Origin: Desulfuromonadales bacterium | GTDB lineage: Bacteria; Desulfobacterota; Desulfuromonadia; Desulfuromonadales; BM103 | DNA: 7,916 bases | Reading direction: 5' to 3' | NCBI GenBank assembly: GCA_030630015.1 | Contig: DAOVNV010000110.1 | Location: forward strand, 1 to 7,916 | Shown here: positions 1-6,094 of the stretch, one piece after another | How positions within the stretch are numbered: the first letter of the stretch is position 1 | Layout: each line of letters opens with the position of its first letter | Program-made: the position numbers and the translations under genes | Notes under the pieces: generated by a model | Told to the model about the DNA's origin: nothing | Databases searched by the model: none | What the model saw: the letters and a program-made list of their open reading frames with translations, nothing else

Positions 1-2
1 GG

Positions 3-692
3 GTCGGGATGGATCCGGCCCGGCTGCGGGAAAAAGCGATCGAACGGGGAGTGCTGGCCCGGGCCCAGGCTGAGAATCTGACAGACCAGGACGCCCTGAT
101 GCTGATTTGCCGGCCCGGATTTTCCACGGCTGATGAAGTCACCGAAACATCCGGGCGAGGCGTCGGTATGGATGTGGTCAAATCCGCCGTGGAGGATCTC
201 GGCGGGACGCTGAACATCCGGTCGGCACCGGGCGAGGGAACCCGTTTTCAGCTCAGGTTGCCTCTTTCCATCGCAATTATCAAGCTGATCCTGGTGCGAT
301 GCGCCGGATTTGCGTTGGCGCTGCCGGTGACGCGCGTGCAGAGGATTCTCGAGTTGCCCCGCGAGTCGCTGCAGTCTTCGGACGGACGGACTTCCTTCCT
401 GCTGGACGAGGAGAGGGTGCGCCTTGTGCCTCTGGCGGCGGCCCTGGGGCTGGAGCCCGCCCCATTGGAGGAAACAGTCTGTGTCGTGCTTGCCGAAATG
501 CACGGCGGCTTGATCGGACTGCAGGTTGATGATTTCCTTGGCCATCGCGATGCCTTTGTGAAAAACCTTGGCTTCCCGCTGAACCTGCTTGACGGCTTGA
601 GCGGAGCGACGATAGAGGGTGACGGCTCCGTCCTGTTCATCGTAGACCCGCAAACTCTTCTGGGCGCAGATTCATCGGAGGCTGTGGCCTGA
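3..692 (+). CDS. cheA: Chemotaxis histidine kinase CheA, C-terminal part (5' end outside window)
   Basis: CheA is the cytoplasmic kinase that autophosphorylates in response to receptor/CheW complexes and passes phosphate to CheY and CheB. Only the last ~229 residues are present; the frame is open to the window edge, so the gene starts upstream. The visible part begins inside the ATP-binding domain, with a GMDP stretch as the end of the first glycine box, a PGFST motif (F box) near 115-127, and GRGVGMDVV plus GEGTRF as the second glycine box and lid at about 150-250. After LPLSIAII the CheW-like P5 domain follows (about 280-670), ending in a GATIEGDGSVLFIVD strand typical of the family. There is no receiver domain at the C-terminus. 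The next gene, cheC, starts 14 nt downstream, so the two are very likely co-transcribed. The histidine phosphotransfer and dimerisation domains cannot be assessed. Confidence 0.95.
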   Translation, partial: VGMDPARLREKAIERGVLARAQAENLTDQDALMLICRPGFSTADEVTETSGRGVGMDVVKSAVEDLGGTLNIRSAPGEGTRFQLRLPLSIAIIKLILVRCAGFALALPVTRVQRILELPRESLQSSDGRTSFLLDEERVRLVPLAAALGLEPAPLEETVCVVLAEMHGGLIGLQVDDFLGHRDAFVKNLGFPLNLLDGLSGATIEGDGSVLFIVDPQTLLGADSSEAVA

Positions 693-706
693 CTCTGGAG
701 AGCAAA

Positions 707-1327
707 ATGCCTTTTCATCAACTGACCGACACGCAACTGGATGCAGTTAGAGAAGTCAGCAATATTGGCATGGGACATGCGGCGACAGCCCTTTCCCAGA
801 TGATCGGCCAAAGGGTCGAATTGCGTGTCCCTCAGGTGATGGTCGCGCCGATCGCCAAGGTTCCCGACTGCCTTGGCGGACCTGAAAAACTGATGGCCGG
901 GATTTTTCTGCAGATATTGGGGGAGGCTCGTGGCAATATCATGCTGCTTTTTCCCGAACAGAGCGCCTGTCATCTGTGCAATGCCCTGCTGGGGCGTAAA
1001 GAAAAGTGTTTGATCCTTGATGAAGATACCGCCTCTACCCTGAAAGAGGTGGGCAACATCCTCGCCTCGGCTTATCTAAATGCACTCGGCAGCCTGATGC
1101 GCCGTACGTTGATCCCCTCGGTCCCCTGCCTGGCATACGATATGGCTGGAGCACTTGTCGATGCCATCCTGATCGACCTCGGTCAGTCGGGGGACCTGGC
1201 TCTGATGATCGAGACCGAGTTTGGTGGCGACATCGGCCGCGAAAAACCGGTCAGGGGGCATTTCTTCCTGATCCCCGACCCGCAAACCTTCGAGACTTTT
1301 CTGATGGCGGCGGGGGGGATACGATGA
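707..1327 (+). CDS. cheC: CheY-P phosphatase CheC
   Basis: CheC dephosphorylates CheY-P and binds the receptor deamidase CheD, linking CheY-P level to receptor adaptation in the cytoplasm. This family carries a D/S-x3-E-x2-N-x22-P active-site motif, and both copies are intact here: Asp12, Glu16, Asn19 and Pro42 in the first half, and Ser110, Glu114, Asn117 and Pro140 in the second. Both spacings match exactly, so a two-site CheC is expected rather than CheX (one site) or FliY (which has an extra C-terminal domain). The 206-residue length is normal for CheC. The ATG at 707 follows a TGGAGAG ribosome binding site (696-702). The stop codon overlaps the cheD start as ATGA (1324-1327), indicating translational coupling to cheD. 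A 7-G run (1312-1318) lies just before the stop. Confidence 0.95.
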   Translation: MPFHQLTDTQLDAVREVSNIGMGHAATALSQMIGQRVELRVPQVMVAPIAKVPDCLGGPEKLMAGIFLQILGEARGNIMLLFPEQSACHLCNALLGRKEKCLILDEDTASTLKEVGNILASAYLNALGSLMRRTLIPSVPCLAYDMAGALVDAILIDLGQSGDLALMIETEFGGDIGREKPVRGHFFLIPDPQTFETFLMAAGGIR

Positions 1328-1807
1328 GTCGGCGGGTGGGCATTGCAGAATACCGGGTGGCGTGCAGCCCGGCGGTTCTCAAGGCGGTTGGGCTTGGCTC
1401 CTGCCTGGCGGTCAGCCTGTATGATGCGGAACTTTCCCTGGGGGGGGCTGGCTCACACACTGCTGCCCGGTAGTCAGGGAGACGGGGAAAGTGCCAGCCC
1501 CGCAAAATATGTCGACGGAGCGATTCGCCTGATGGTCGAGGCATTGGTCGGGCAGGGTGCGGACAAACAGCAACTGGTGGCAAAGATTGTCGGGGGAGCC
1601 AACATGTTCGAGGCTGAATTTCTGAGTCTGGTTGACGGCATCGGTGCACGCAGTGCGCATTCCGCCCGCGAGACCCTTACTGAACTCGGCATCCCCCTGG
1701 TCGCAGAAGATGTCGGTGGCAACCGGGGGCGCACCGTGGAATTTGACCTTGCTAGCGGCAGATTGATGGTTTACTGTGCACGGGAAAATTCAGAGACCAG
1801 CTTGTAG
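1324..1807 (+). pseudogene. cheD: Chemoreceptor glutamine deamidase CheD, disrupted by a frameshift in a G run
   Basis: CheD deamidates glutamines on chemoreceptors and is the partner of CheC. The ATG at 1324 starts a good CheD N-terminus with the family signature GLGSC, placing the catalytic Cys at residue 27, but this frame stops at 1471-1473 after 49 residues. The rest of the protein (LAHTLLP, then KYVDGAIRLM, KIVGGANMF and GNRGRTVEFD, all CheD-like) continues in the +1 frame to the TAG at 1805-1807. The switch falls in eight consecutive Gs (1440-1447). Reading seven Gs gives an unbroken 160-residue protein with GGLAH following on, placing the catalytic His at residue 44, the same numbering as Thermotoga CheD. 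A residue equivalent to Thermotoga Thr21 appears to be Ala. The rest of the reading frame is undamaged, so a sequencing error, slippage or phase variation are all possible besides true loss. Its start overlaps cheC by 4 nt. Confidence 0.88.
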
Positions 1808-1820
1808 CTTTTCCCTATAT

Positions 1821-1826
1821 AGGAGG
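1821..1826 (+). promoter_or_regulatory. Strong ribosome binding site of lolA (AGGAGG)
   Basis: A full AGGAGG lies 5 nt before the ATG at 1832 and fixes the lolA start. It sits in a 24-nt gap after cheD with no terminator, so lolA is probably read from the chemotaxis transcript, although a separate promoter inside cheD cannot be excluded. Confidence 0.8.
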
Positions 1827-1841
1827 ATCGGATGTTCCGAT
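1827..1841 (+). promoter_or_regulatory. Short hairpin covering the lolA start codon
   Basis: ATCGGA (1827-1832) and TCCGAT (1836-1841) are perfect complements separated by three bases. The A of the ATG lies at the top of the stem, and its T and G fall in the loop. The stem abuts the AGGAGG site, and two G-U pairs could extend it into the last two bases of that site. In mRNA it could modulate initiation. A 6-bp stem can arise by chance, so function is only suggested. Confidence 0.3.
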
Positions 1842-2611
1842 TTCTGATATCTGTTTCAACTGTGGCTATCGCAATATCTGTCGCGGCAGTTTCCTGCTGG
1901 GCCGCTGATCTGGAAGAGGTCGTTGCTGCTCTGCAAACGCCTTTTCAGGCTGAAACAGCTCACAACAGGCGAATTCGCGATTACAGCGCCGATTTTTTCC
2001 AGCAATCCCAAATCGCTTCGTTAAATCGTGTTCAGCAGGCTCATGGCAAAGTCACGGTGCAGTTTGACGAGCAGCTTCAGGGAGAAGTGCCAAAAATCAG
2101 GTTCCGCTGGGAATACGTGCAGCCGTCGGCCCAGGAAATTGTCTCCAACGGTGAGCAAATCTGGGTTTATCTGCCAGAAAATAACCAGGTGATTGTGACC
2201 AAAACTGACTCGGCTGCTGAAGCTGGGGAAAACAACCCGATGGCCTTTCTGACCGGTCTTGGAAATCTGGCGCGTGATTTCCAGATTGCCTGGGCTGAGC
2301 CGGATCGCGACCCGGATGGCCACTATATTCTGGACCTTCAACCGCGGCGTGCCTCTGCCCTGCTGGCCCGACTGGTTATCGTTGTGGATCGCACGGCTGT
2401 TGAGACTCACCTCGCCGGATCCGCCGCTGCAGGTAAGCAGGTGACGTTTCCGATCCTGTCGACAACCATTTACGATGCCAACGGCAACAGCTCGATTATT
2501 GCGTTCCGAAACCTGCAGATCAATCGTGGGCCTTCTGTGAGCCAGTTCAACTTTGTGGTTCCCGCCGGTGTGGATGTGGTTCGTCCCGAAGAGGGAGGCC
2601 TCGGTTTTTAG
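1832..2611 (+). CDS. lolA: Outer-membrane lipoprotein carrier protein LolA family
   Basis: LolA is the periplasmic chaperone that takes mature lipoproteins from the LolCDE transporter and carries them to the outer membrane. The 259-residue product has a signal peptide (residues 1 to about 24: one Arg, then a hydrophobic stretch ending in CWA before ADLEE), fitting signal peptidase I cleavage. The body shows the LolA fold pattern: a YSADFFQ strand near residue 50, FRWEYVQP and an NGEQIWVYLPENNQV segment typical of the family near 90-120, and YDANGNSS with FRNLQINRG near 210-235. It is longer than the ~200-residue E. coli protein, partly through extra residues before YDANGN. Cys22 creates a weak lipobox-like AVSC, but a soluble periplasmic protein is more likely. 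It follows cheD by 24 nt and ends in a strong terminator. No functional link to chemotaxis is known. Confidence 0.88.
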   Translation: MFRFLISVSTVAIAISVAAVSCWAADLEEVVAALQTPFQAETAHNRRIRDYSADFFQQSQIASLNRVQQAHGKVTVQFDEQLQGEVPKIRFRWEYVQPSAQEIVSNGEQIWVYLPENNQVIVTKTDSAAEAGENNPMAFLTGLGNLARDFQIAWAEPDRDPDGHYILDLQPRRASALLARLVIVVDRTAVETHLAGSAAAGKQVTFPILSTTIYDANGNSSIIAFRNLQINRGPSVSQFNFVVPAGVDVVRPEEGGLGF

Positions 2612-2640
2612 GGTATTTGACCCCTGCTTGAAGCCAGCCG

Positions 2641-2676
2641 CACCCCGGAGGAAACCCTTTCCCCCGGGGTGTTTTT
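2641..2676 (+). terminator. Rho-independent terminator after lolA
   Basis: CACCCCGG (2641-2648) pairs with CCGGGGTG (2664-2671). After one A/C mismatch the stem continues with GGAAA (2650-2654) against TTTCC (2658-2662) around a CCC loop. Five Ts (2672-2676) follow directly. This is a textbook intrinsic terminator 29 nt after the lolA stop, and it separates the che-lolA unit from the rimO operon. Confidence 0.92.
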
Positions 2677-2725
2677 ATGTTATAAATGCTTGTTTATAGG
2701 AAGAAATTTCTCATTTTCAGGGGGC
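2672..2725 (+). promoter_or_regulatory. AT-rich stretch, probable location of the rimO operon promoter
   Basis: Between the lolA terminator and rimO the only markedly AT-rich DNA is here, with TATAAA (2681-2686) and TTTATA (2693-2698) as -10-like hexamers. No convincing -35 partner at proper spacing is visible. A promoter is expected because the upstream unit terminates and the next genes form one operon, but its exact position is not resolved. Confidence 0.3.
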
Positions 2726-2727
2726 TT

Positions 2728-2759
2728 GCGGCCAGCAAGGTTCGGGCGCTCCTGGCCGC
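2728..2759 (+). repeat. 8-bp perfect inverted repeat in the rimO leader
   Basis: GCGGCCAG (2728-2735) and CTGGCCGC (2752-2759) are perfect complements separated by 16 bases, about 55 nt before the likely rimO start. No T run follows, so it is not an intrinsic terminator. It could be an mRNA leader hairpin or an operator. A second, weaker pairing, CTTGC/GCAAG (2725-2739), overlaps the left arm and is mutually exclusive with it. Confidence 0.4.
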
Positions 2760-2813
2760 GTTTCTCCCCCGGTCTGATACGATCGGGACAGGAATGGAAA
2801 GGATGTGTTCTTG

Positions 2814-4151
2814 GTGAAGCATACCGTGAGTCTGGTCAGTCTGGGGTGTCCGAAAAACCTGGTGGATGCCGAAGTCATGCTTGGTCACCTGCCGACTGAT
2901 CGTTACGAAATTGTCACAGATGAAAGCCAGGCTGACGTAATCATCGTGAATACCTGTGCGTTCATCCGCGAGGCGAAAGAAGAATCGGTTGAAACCATCC
3001 TGGATGTTGCCGATTACAAGCTGAATGGCCGCTGTCAACTCCTGGTTGTGAGCGGTTGCCTGCCTCAGCGCTACCAGGTGGAACTGGCTGAAGACCTGCC
3101 GGAAGTTGATCTCTTTGTCGGAACGGCAGACGCCCCGCGGGTCGTCGAACTGCTTGATCAATATCTGCAGGGACAATCTCCCGGGCACGTGATCGGCCTG
3201 CCCGATTACCTGTATGATCATGAAACGCCCCGGGTCACTTCTTCTCCCTATTACTCGGCCTATGTCAAGATTGCCGAGGGCTGTTCCAACCACTGCTCCT
3301 ACTGCGTGATTCCCAGTATCCGGGGGACCTTGCGCTCGCGGCCGATCTCTTCGATTGTGGCGGAGGTCGAGCGTCTGGTCAGCGAAGGGGTCAAGGAGAT
3401 CAACCTGATCGCCCAGGATGTCACGGCCTACGGAGCGGACCGGGATGATGGTGCGGCAATCGAGCCGCTGCTGCGGGAACTGGTTAGCATAGAGGGTCTT
3501 GTCTGGTTGAGATTGCTGTATGCGTACCCGGATGGCATCAGTGATGAGCTGCTCGACCTGATCGCATCCGAAGAGAAAATCTGCAAATATCTCGACGTGC
3601 CGATCCAGCATATTGATGACGCCTTGCTGGGGGCCATGAACCGCCGGATTGATGAGGCGGGCATCCGGGGACTTCTTGAGCGTATTCGATCCAGGATGCC
3701 CGATGCAACCCTGCGCACCTCCCTGATTGTTGGTTTCCCTGGAGAGACTGACGAGCAGTTCCGTAAATTGCTGGCTTTTGTTGAAGAAGGCCATTTCGAG
3801 CGACTTGGCGTCTTCCGTTATTCGCAGGAAGAGGGCACCGCTGCTGCCAGGCTGGACAGCCAGGTGCCGGAACGGACCAAGCAGGCCAGGTACCGGCGTC
3901 TGATGAAGGCCCAGTCGCGGATATCCTTTCGGAAGAACCGGGCTCTGGTCGGCAGGGTCGAACCGGTTCTGGTTGAGGGTTACAGCGATGAAACCGACCT
4001 GCTATTGGGTGGCCGGGCCATTTGCCAGGCCCCGGATGTCGACGGACAGGTTTACATCACAGCCGGTCAGGCAAACGTGGGTGATATCGTGTCGCTGCGG
4101 ATCACCGACTCTTCCGAGTACGACCTGATTGGTGAAATCGTCGAGGCTTAA
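2814..4151 (+). CDS. rimO: Ribosomal protein S12 methylthiotransferase RimO
   Basis: RimO is a cytoplasmic radical SAM enzyme that adds a methylthio group to the conserved Asp (Asp89 in E. coli) of ribosomal protein S12. Numbered from the chosen GTG start, the N-terminal MTTase domain carries three auxiliary-cluster cysteines at 12 (SLGCPKN), 48 (NTCAF) and 82 (SGCLPQ). The radical SAM domain has CSNHCSYC with cysteines 157, 161 and 164. A TRAM domain closes the protein (about 380-445). The GCPKNLVDAE opening and the IPSIRG that follows the cysteine motif mark RimO rather than the tRNA enzyme MiaB. The 445-residue length is typical. GTG at 2814 is preferred because AGGA (2800-2803) then lies at workable spacing and the protein opens KHTVSLVSLGC like its relatives. 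GTG at 2805 (448 residues) is the alternative but leaves no room for a ribosome binding site. The gene heads a five-gene operon. Confidence 0.96.
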   Translation: MKHTVSLVSLGCPKNLVDAEVMLGHLPTDRYEIVTDESQADVIIVNTCAFIREAKEESVETILDVADYKLNGRCQLLVVSGCLPQRYQVELAEDLPEVDLFVGTADAPRVVELLDQYLQGQSPGHVIGLPDYLYDHETPRVTSSPYYSAYVKIAEGCSNHCSYCVIPSIRGTLRSRPISSIVAEVERLVSEGVKEINLIAQDVTAYGADRDDGAAIEPLLRELVSIEGLVWLRLLYAYPDGISDELLDLIASEEKICKYLDVPIQHIDDALLGAMNRRIDEAGIRGLLERIRSRMPDATLRTSLIVGFPGETDEQFRKLLAFVEEGHFERLGVFRYSQEEGTAAARLDSQVPERTKQARYRRLMKAQSRISFRKNRALVGRVEPVLVEGYSDETDLLLGGRAICQAPDVDGQVYITAGQANVGDIVSLRITDSSEYDLIGEIVEA

Positions 4152-4152
4152 G

Positions 4153-5160
4153 GTGCTTCGTTCCCGACCCTTCATTCTTGTCCTGTTGGCCCTCGTTCTG
4201 GCCGGAACCTGGTGGCGGCTGCAGCCGGAGCCCGGTCAGCTCCGCGAGGTGCGTCTGCTGCTGGGCACGACCATTGAGATTGTTGCCGAACACCCGGATG
4301 CCGACCGGCTTGAAGATGCAGTTGCAGCGGCTTTTGACGAGATTCAGCGGCTTGAATGGTTGATGGACCCGCAGCGTCCGGACAGTGATGTCGCCCGATT
4401 GTCTGCTACGGAAAAATCGCTCAAGGTTGCTCCCGAAACGGCCCGAGTCGTCGAACTGGGGCTTGACGTGGCTCGCAGAAGCGACGGTGCTTTTGATCTG
4501 AGCCTCGGACGGCTTAAGGCGCTGTGGGGGCTTGATGGTTCGACGCCGCAAGTTCCCGGGGCGCAGGAAATCGCTGCCGCTCTGCAGGGCATCGGGCCCG
4601 AGGCTCTGCAGTTGGAAGGGCTTGAGATCCTTAAAAGTGATCCCGGCCTGAGTATTGATCTCGGCGGGGTTGCCAAGGGCTTTGCCGTGGACCGGGCTGT
4701 TGCCGTCCTGGGCGAACACGGGGTTACCAGCGCCGCAGTGAATGCCGGCGGCGACATGTATCTGCTTGGATCCCGCGGCAAACGGCCCTGGCGGATCGGT
4801 ATCCAACACCCCCGCAAAAGCGGAGCGGTGCTGACTTCGGTGGAGGCCAGCAACCTGGCGGTAGTCACCTCCGGCGACTACGAACGGTTCTTTGAACAGG
4901 ATGGTCGTCGCTATCATCATCTGTTCGATCCGCAGAGCGGTTATCCGGCCGATGCGTGCCAGAGCGTCACTGTTCTGGCTGACAGTGTGGCTTTGGCGGA
5001 TGCACTGGCCACGGCCCTGTTTGTCCTCGGTCCGGAGCGGGGGCTTGAGTTGTTGTCAGCTTACGCCGGAGTCGAGGCCCTGATTATTGCCGGGGATGGC
5101 CGCATGCACCCCAGTTCCGGCTGGAAGACTTTTGTCCCGTCGGACGACAGCGGTTCATAG
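4153..5160 (+). CDS. apbE: FAD:protein FMN transferase (ApbE family), membrane-anchored
   Basis: ApbE proteins use FAD and Mg2+ to attach FMN covalently to Thr/Ser residues of extracytoplasmic electron-transfer proteins such as RnfG, RnfD and NqrB/C. Numbered from GTG 4153 (335 residues), a short basic N-terminus precedes one hydrophobic segment (about 7-21). There is no lipobox Cys, so an uncleaved membrane anchor facing the periplasm is likely, unlike the many ApbE lipoproteins. Family motifs follow: LGTTIEI (37-43), SDGAFDLSLG with LWG (110-126), SIDLGGVAKG (167-176), NAGGD (197-201), TSGDYERFF (239-247), HHLFDPQSGYP (255-265), and the metal-site region ADALATALF (282-290). GTG 4153 begins 1 nt after the rimO stop and has GAGG (4143-4146) at a 6-nt spacing. 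TTG 4129 and GTG 4132 are in-frame alternatives inside rimO. The two downstream genes are common ApbE companions. Confidence 0.93.
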   Translation: MLRSRPFILVLLALVLAGTWWRLQPEPGQLREVRLLLGTTIEIVAEHPDADRLEDAVAAAFDEIQRLEWLMDPQRPDSDVARLSATEKSLKVAPETARVVELGLDVARRSDGAFDLSLGRLKALWGLDGSTPQVPGAQEIAAALQGIGPEALQLEGLEILKSDPGLSIDLGGVAKGFAVDRAVAVLGEHGVTSAAVNAGGDMYLLGSRGKRPWRIGIQHPRKSGAVLTSVEASNLAVVTSGDYERFFEQDGRRYHHLFDPQSGYPADACQSVTVLADSVALADALATALFVLGPERGLELLSAYAGVEALIIAGDGRMHPSSGWKTFVPSDDSGS

Positions 5161-5161
5161 A

Positions 5162-5551
5162 ATGCGATTGTTGGAAAAAATACGCATGACGACCGGGGAC
5201 TGTCTGCTTGCCGTCGGCTTGTTGAGCCTGGCCCTAGCGGGACTGGTGTGGTGCGCGACGGGACCCGTCGGAGAACGTGTGGTCGTTTCCGATGGCCAGA
5301 AGGTCTTGTACACGGCTCCGCTGGACACTTTCATCGAAGTGGACCTGGAAGGTCCTCTCGGGCTGACCCGCCTGCGTATCGATGAGCAGGGGGCCAGGAT
5401 CATAGGCTCGCCCTGTCCCCTCAAGGTCTGTATGGGCATGGGGCCGGCGCGGCGTGACGGAGACATCCTGGCCTGCCTGCCCAATCAGATTCTGGTTGAG
5501 GTGGTCGGAGCCAGGGCGGAGGACGCTCCCTATGACTTGCTCAGCCGCTGA
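5162..5551 (+). CDS. NusG domain II-containing membrane-anchored protein
   Basis: This 129-residue protein has a basic start, one hydrophobic segment (about 13-33), and then a small extracytoplasmic domain of the NusG domain II family (unrelated in role to transcription factor NusG). The diagnostic motif is present: CPLKVCMGMG with Cys85 and Cys90, then ILACLPNQILVEV with Cys105. Such proteins recur beside ApbE, Gx-family proteins and Rnf genes, and a relative occurs in Gram-positive flavin-based extracellular electron-transfer loci. The biochemical role is not established; the three conserved cysteines suggest redox or metal binding (inference). ATG 5162 is 1 nt after the apbE stop and lacks a good ribosome binding site, implying coupling. 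ATG 5186 is an alternative, but it would drop most of the basic N-terminus. The 3' end overlaps the next gene by 20 nt. Confidence 0.85.
   Translation: MRLLEKIRMTTGDCLLAVGLLSLALAGLVWCATGPVGERVVVSDGQKVLYTAPLDTFIEVDLEGPLGLTRLRIDEQGARIIGSPCPLKVCMGMGPARRDGDILACLPNQILVEVVGARAEDAPYDLLSR
5518..5523 (+). promoter_or_regulatory. Ribosome binding site of the Gx-family gene (GGAGGA)
   Basis: GGAGGA lies 8 nt before ATG 5532, inside the upstream coding region. It decides the start, because the same frame stays open upstream to about 5454 without a comparable site. Confidence 0.65.
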
Positions 5552-6092
5552 TCAGGCCGAACTCGCCCGGGTGCGCCGCAACATTTTTCTTGCCCTGTTT
5601 GCCGCCCTGGCCGTCGCGCTGCATACTCTGGAGGTGCTGCTTCCGACCCCCGTTCCCTGGTTCCGGTTGGGGCTGGCGAATGTTCTAACCCTGGTGGCAC
5701 TGTTCCTTTATGGCGGCCGTGCCGCCTGGACTGTCAGCCTGGTACGGGTCGGTCTGGGGTCCCTGCTGTTGGGGCGCATCTTCAGTCCCGGTTTCTGGCT
5801 CGCCCTGGCAGGCGTGATCGTTGCGACCGGCATGATGATTGCCGCCTGGCACTGGGGGCGTCGCTGGCTCGGTCCGGTCGGCGTTTCCATGCTGGGTGCC
5901 GCCGGTCATGCCGTGGGGCAGCTCACGGTTGCCTGGGCTCTGCTGGTCAGGCATGCTGGCATCTGGCAGATTTTCCCGGTATTTCTGCTGGTGGCTGTGA
6001 TCACCGGGATCCTGACCGGCTGGGTCGCCGCCGTTCTGCTTGAGCATTTGCAGCAGTACGAACCGTTTCGGAAAATTGAGCAAGAGACATAA
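5532..6092 (+). CDS. Gx transporter family / heptaprenyl diphosphate synthase component I-like membrane protein
   Basis: This 186-residue, very hydrophobic integral membrane protein has about five or six predicted transmembrane segments (roughly 17-36, 46-61, 64-81, 88-105, 115-138, 146-170). It resembles the family annotated as 'heptaprenyl diphosphate synthase component I' or 'Gx transporter'. The recognisable parts are PVPWFRLGLANVLTLVALFLYG (39-61) and the GSLLLGRIFSPGFWLALAG segment (76-94). The prenyl-synthase name is doubtful because no DDxxD motif is present; resemblance to ECF S-components suggests small-molecule uptake or membrane redox support instead. Family members recur beside NusG domain II proteins and ApbE in Rnf and flavin-based electron-transfer loci, the same order as here. 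The gene overlaps its upstream neighbour by 20 nt and is followed after 2 nt by the DUF445 gene. Confidence 0.82.
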   Translation: MTCSAADQAELARVRRNIFLALFAALAVALHTLEVLLPTPVPWFRLGLANVLTLVALFLYGGRAAWTVSLVRVGLGSLLLGRIFSPGFWLALAGVIVATGMMIAAWHWGRRWLGPVGVSMLGAAGHAVGQLTVAWALLVRHAGIWQIFPVFLLVAVITGILTGWVAAVLLEHLQQYEPFRKIEQET

Positions 6093-6094
6093 CC

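Noticed and set aside
248..973. Minus-strand open frame of 241 codons spanning the cheA-cheC junction
   Set aside because: It overlaps two genes with intact motifs on the other strand and has no recognisable domain.
2669..2899. Small open frame of 76 codons between lolA and rimO on the plus strand
   Set aside because: It starts inside the terminator T run, has no ribosome binding site, and overlaps the start of rimO in a different frame with no recognisable product.
2694..3794. Long open frame of 366 codons on the minus strand across rimO
   Set aside because: It lies antisense to a well-supported rimO, its translation shows no family motif, and it has no ribosome binding site or operon context. 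It is a by-product of the codon use of rimO.
5454..5531. Upstream extension of the Gx-family gene
   Set aside because: The extra residues overlap the conserved end of the NusG-II protein and do not resemble the family N-terminus. ATG 5532 has a good GGAGGA site at 8 nt.
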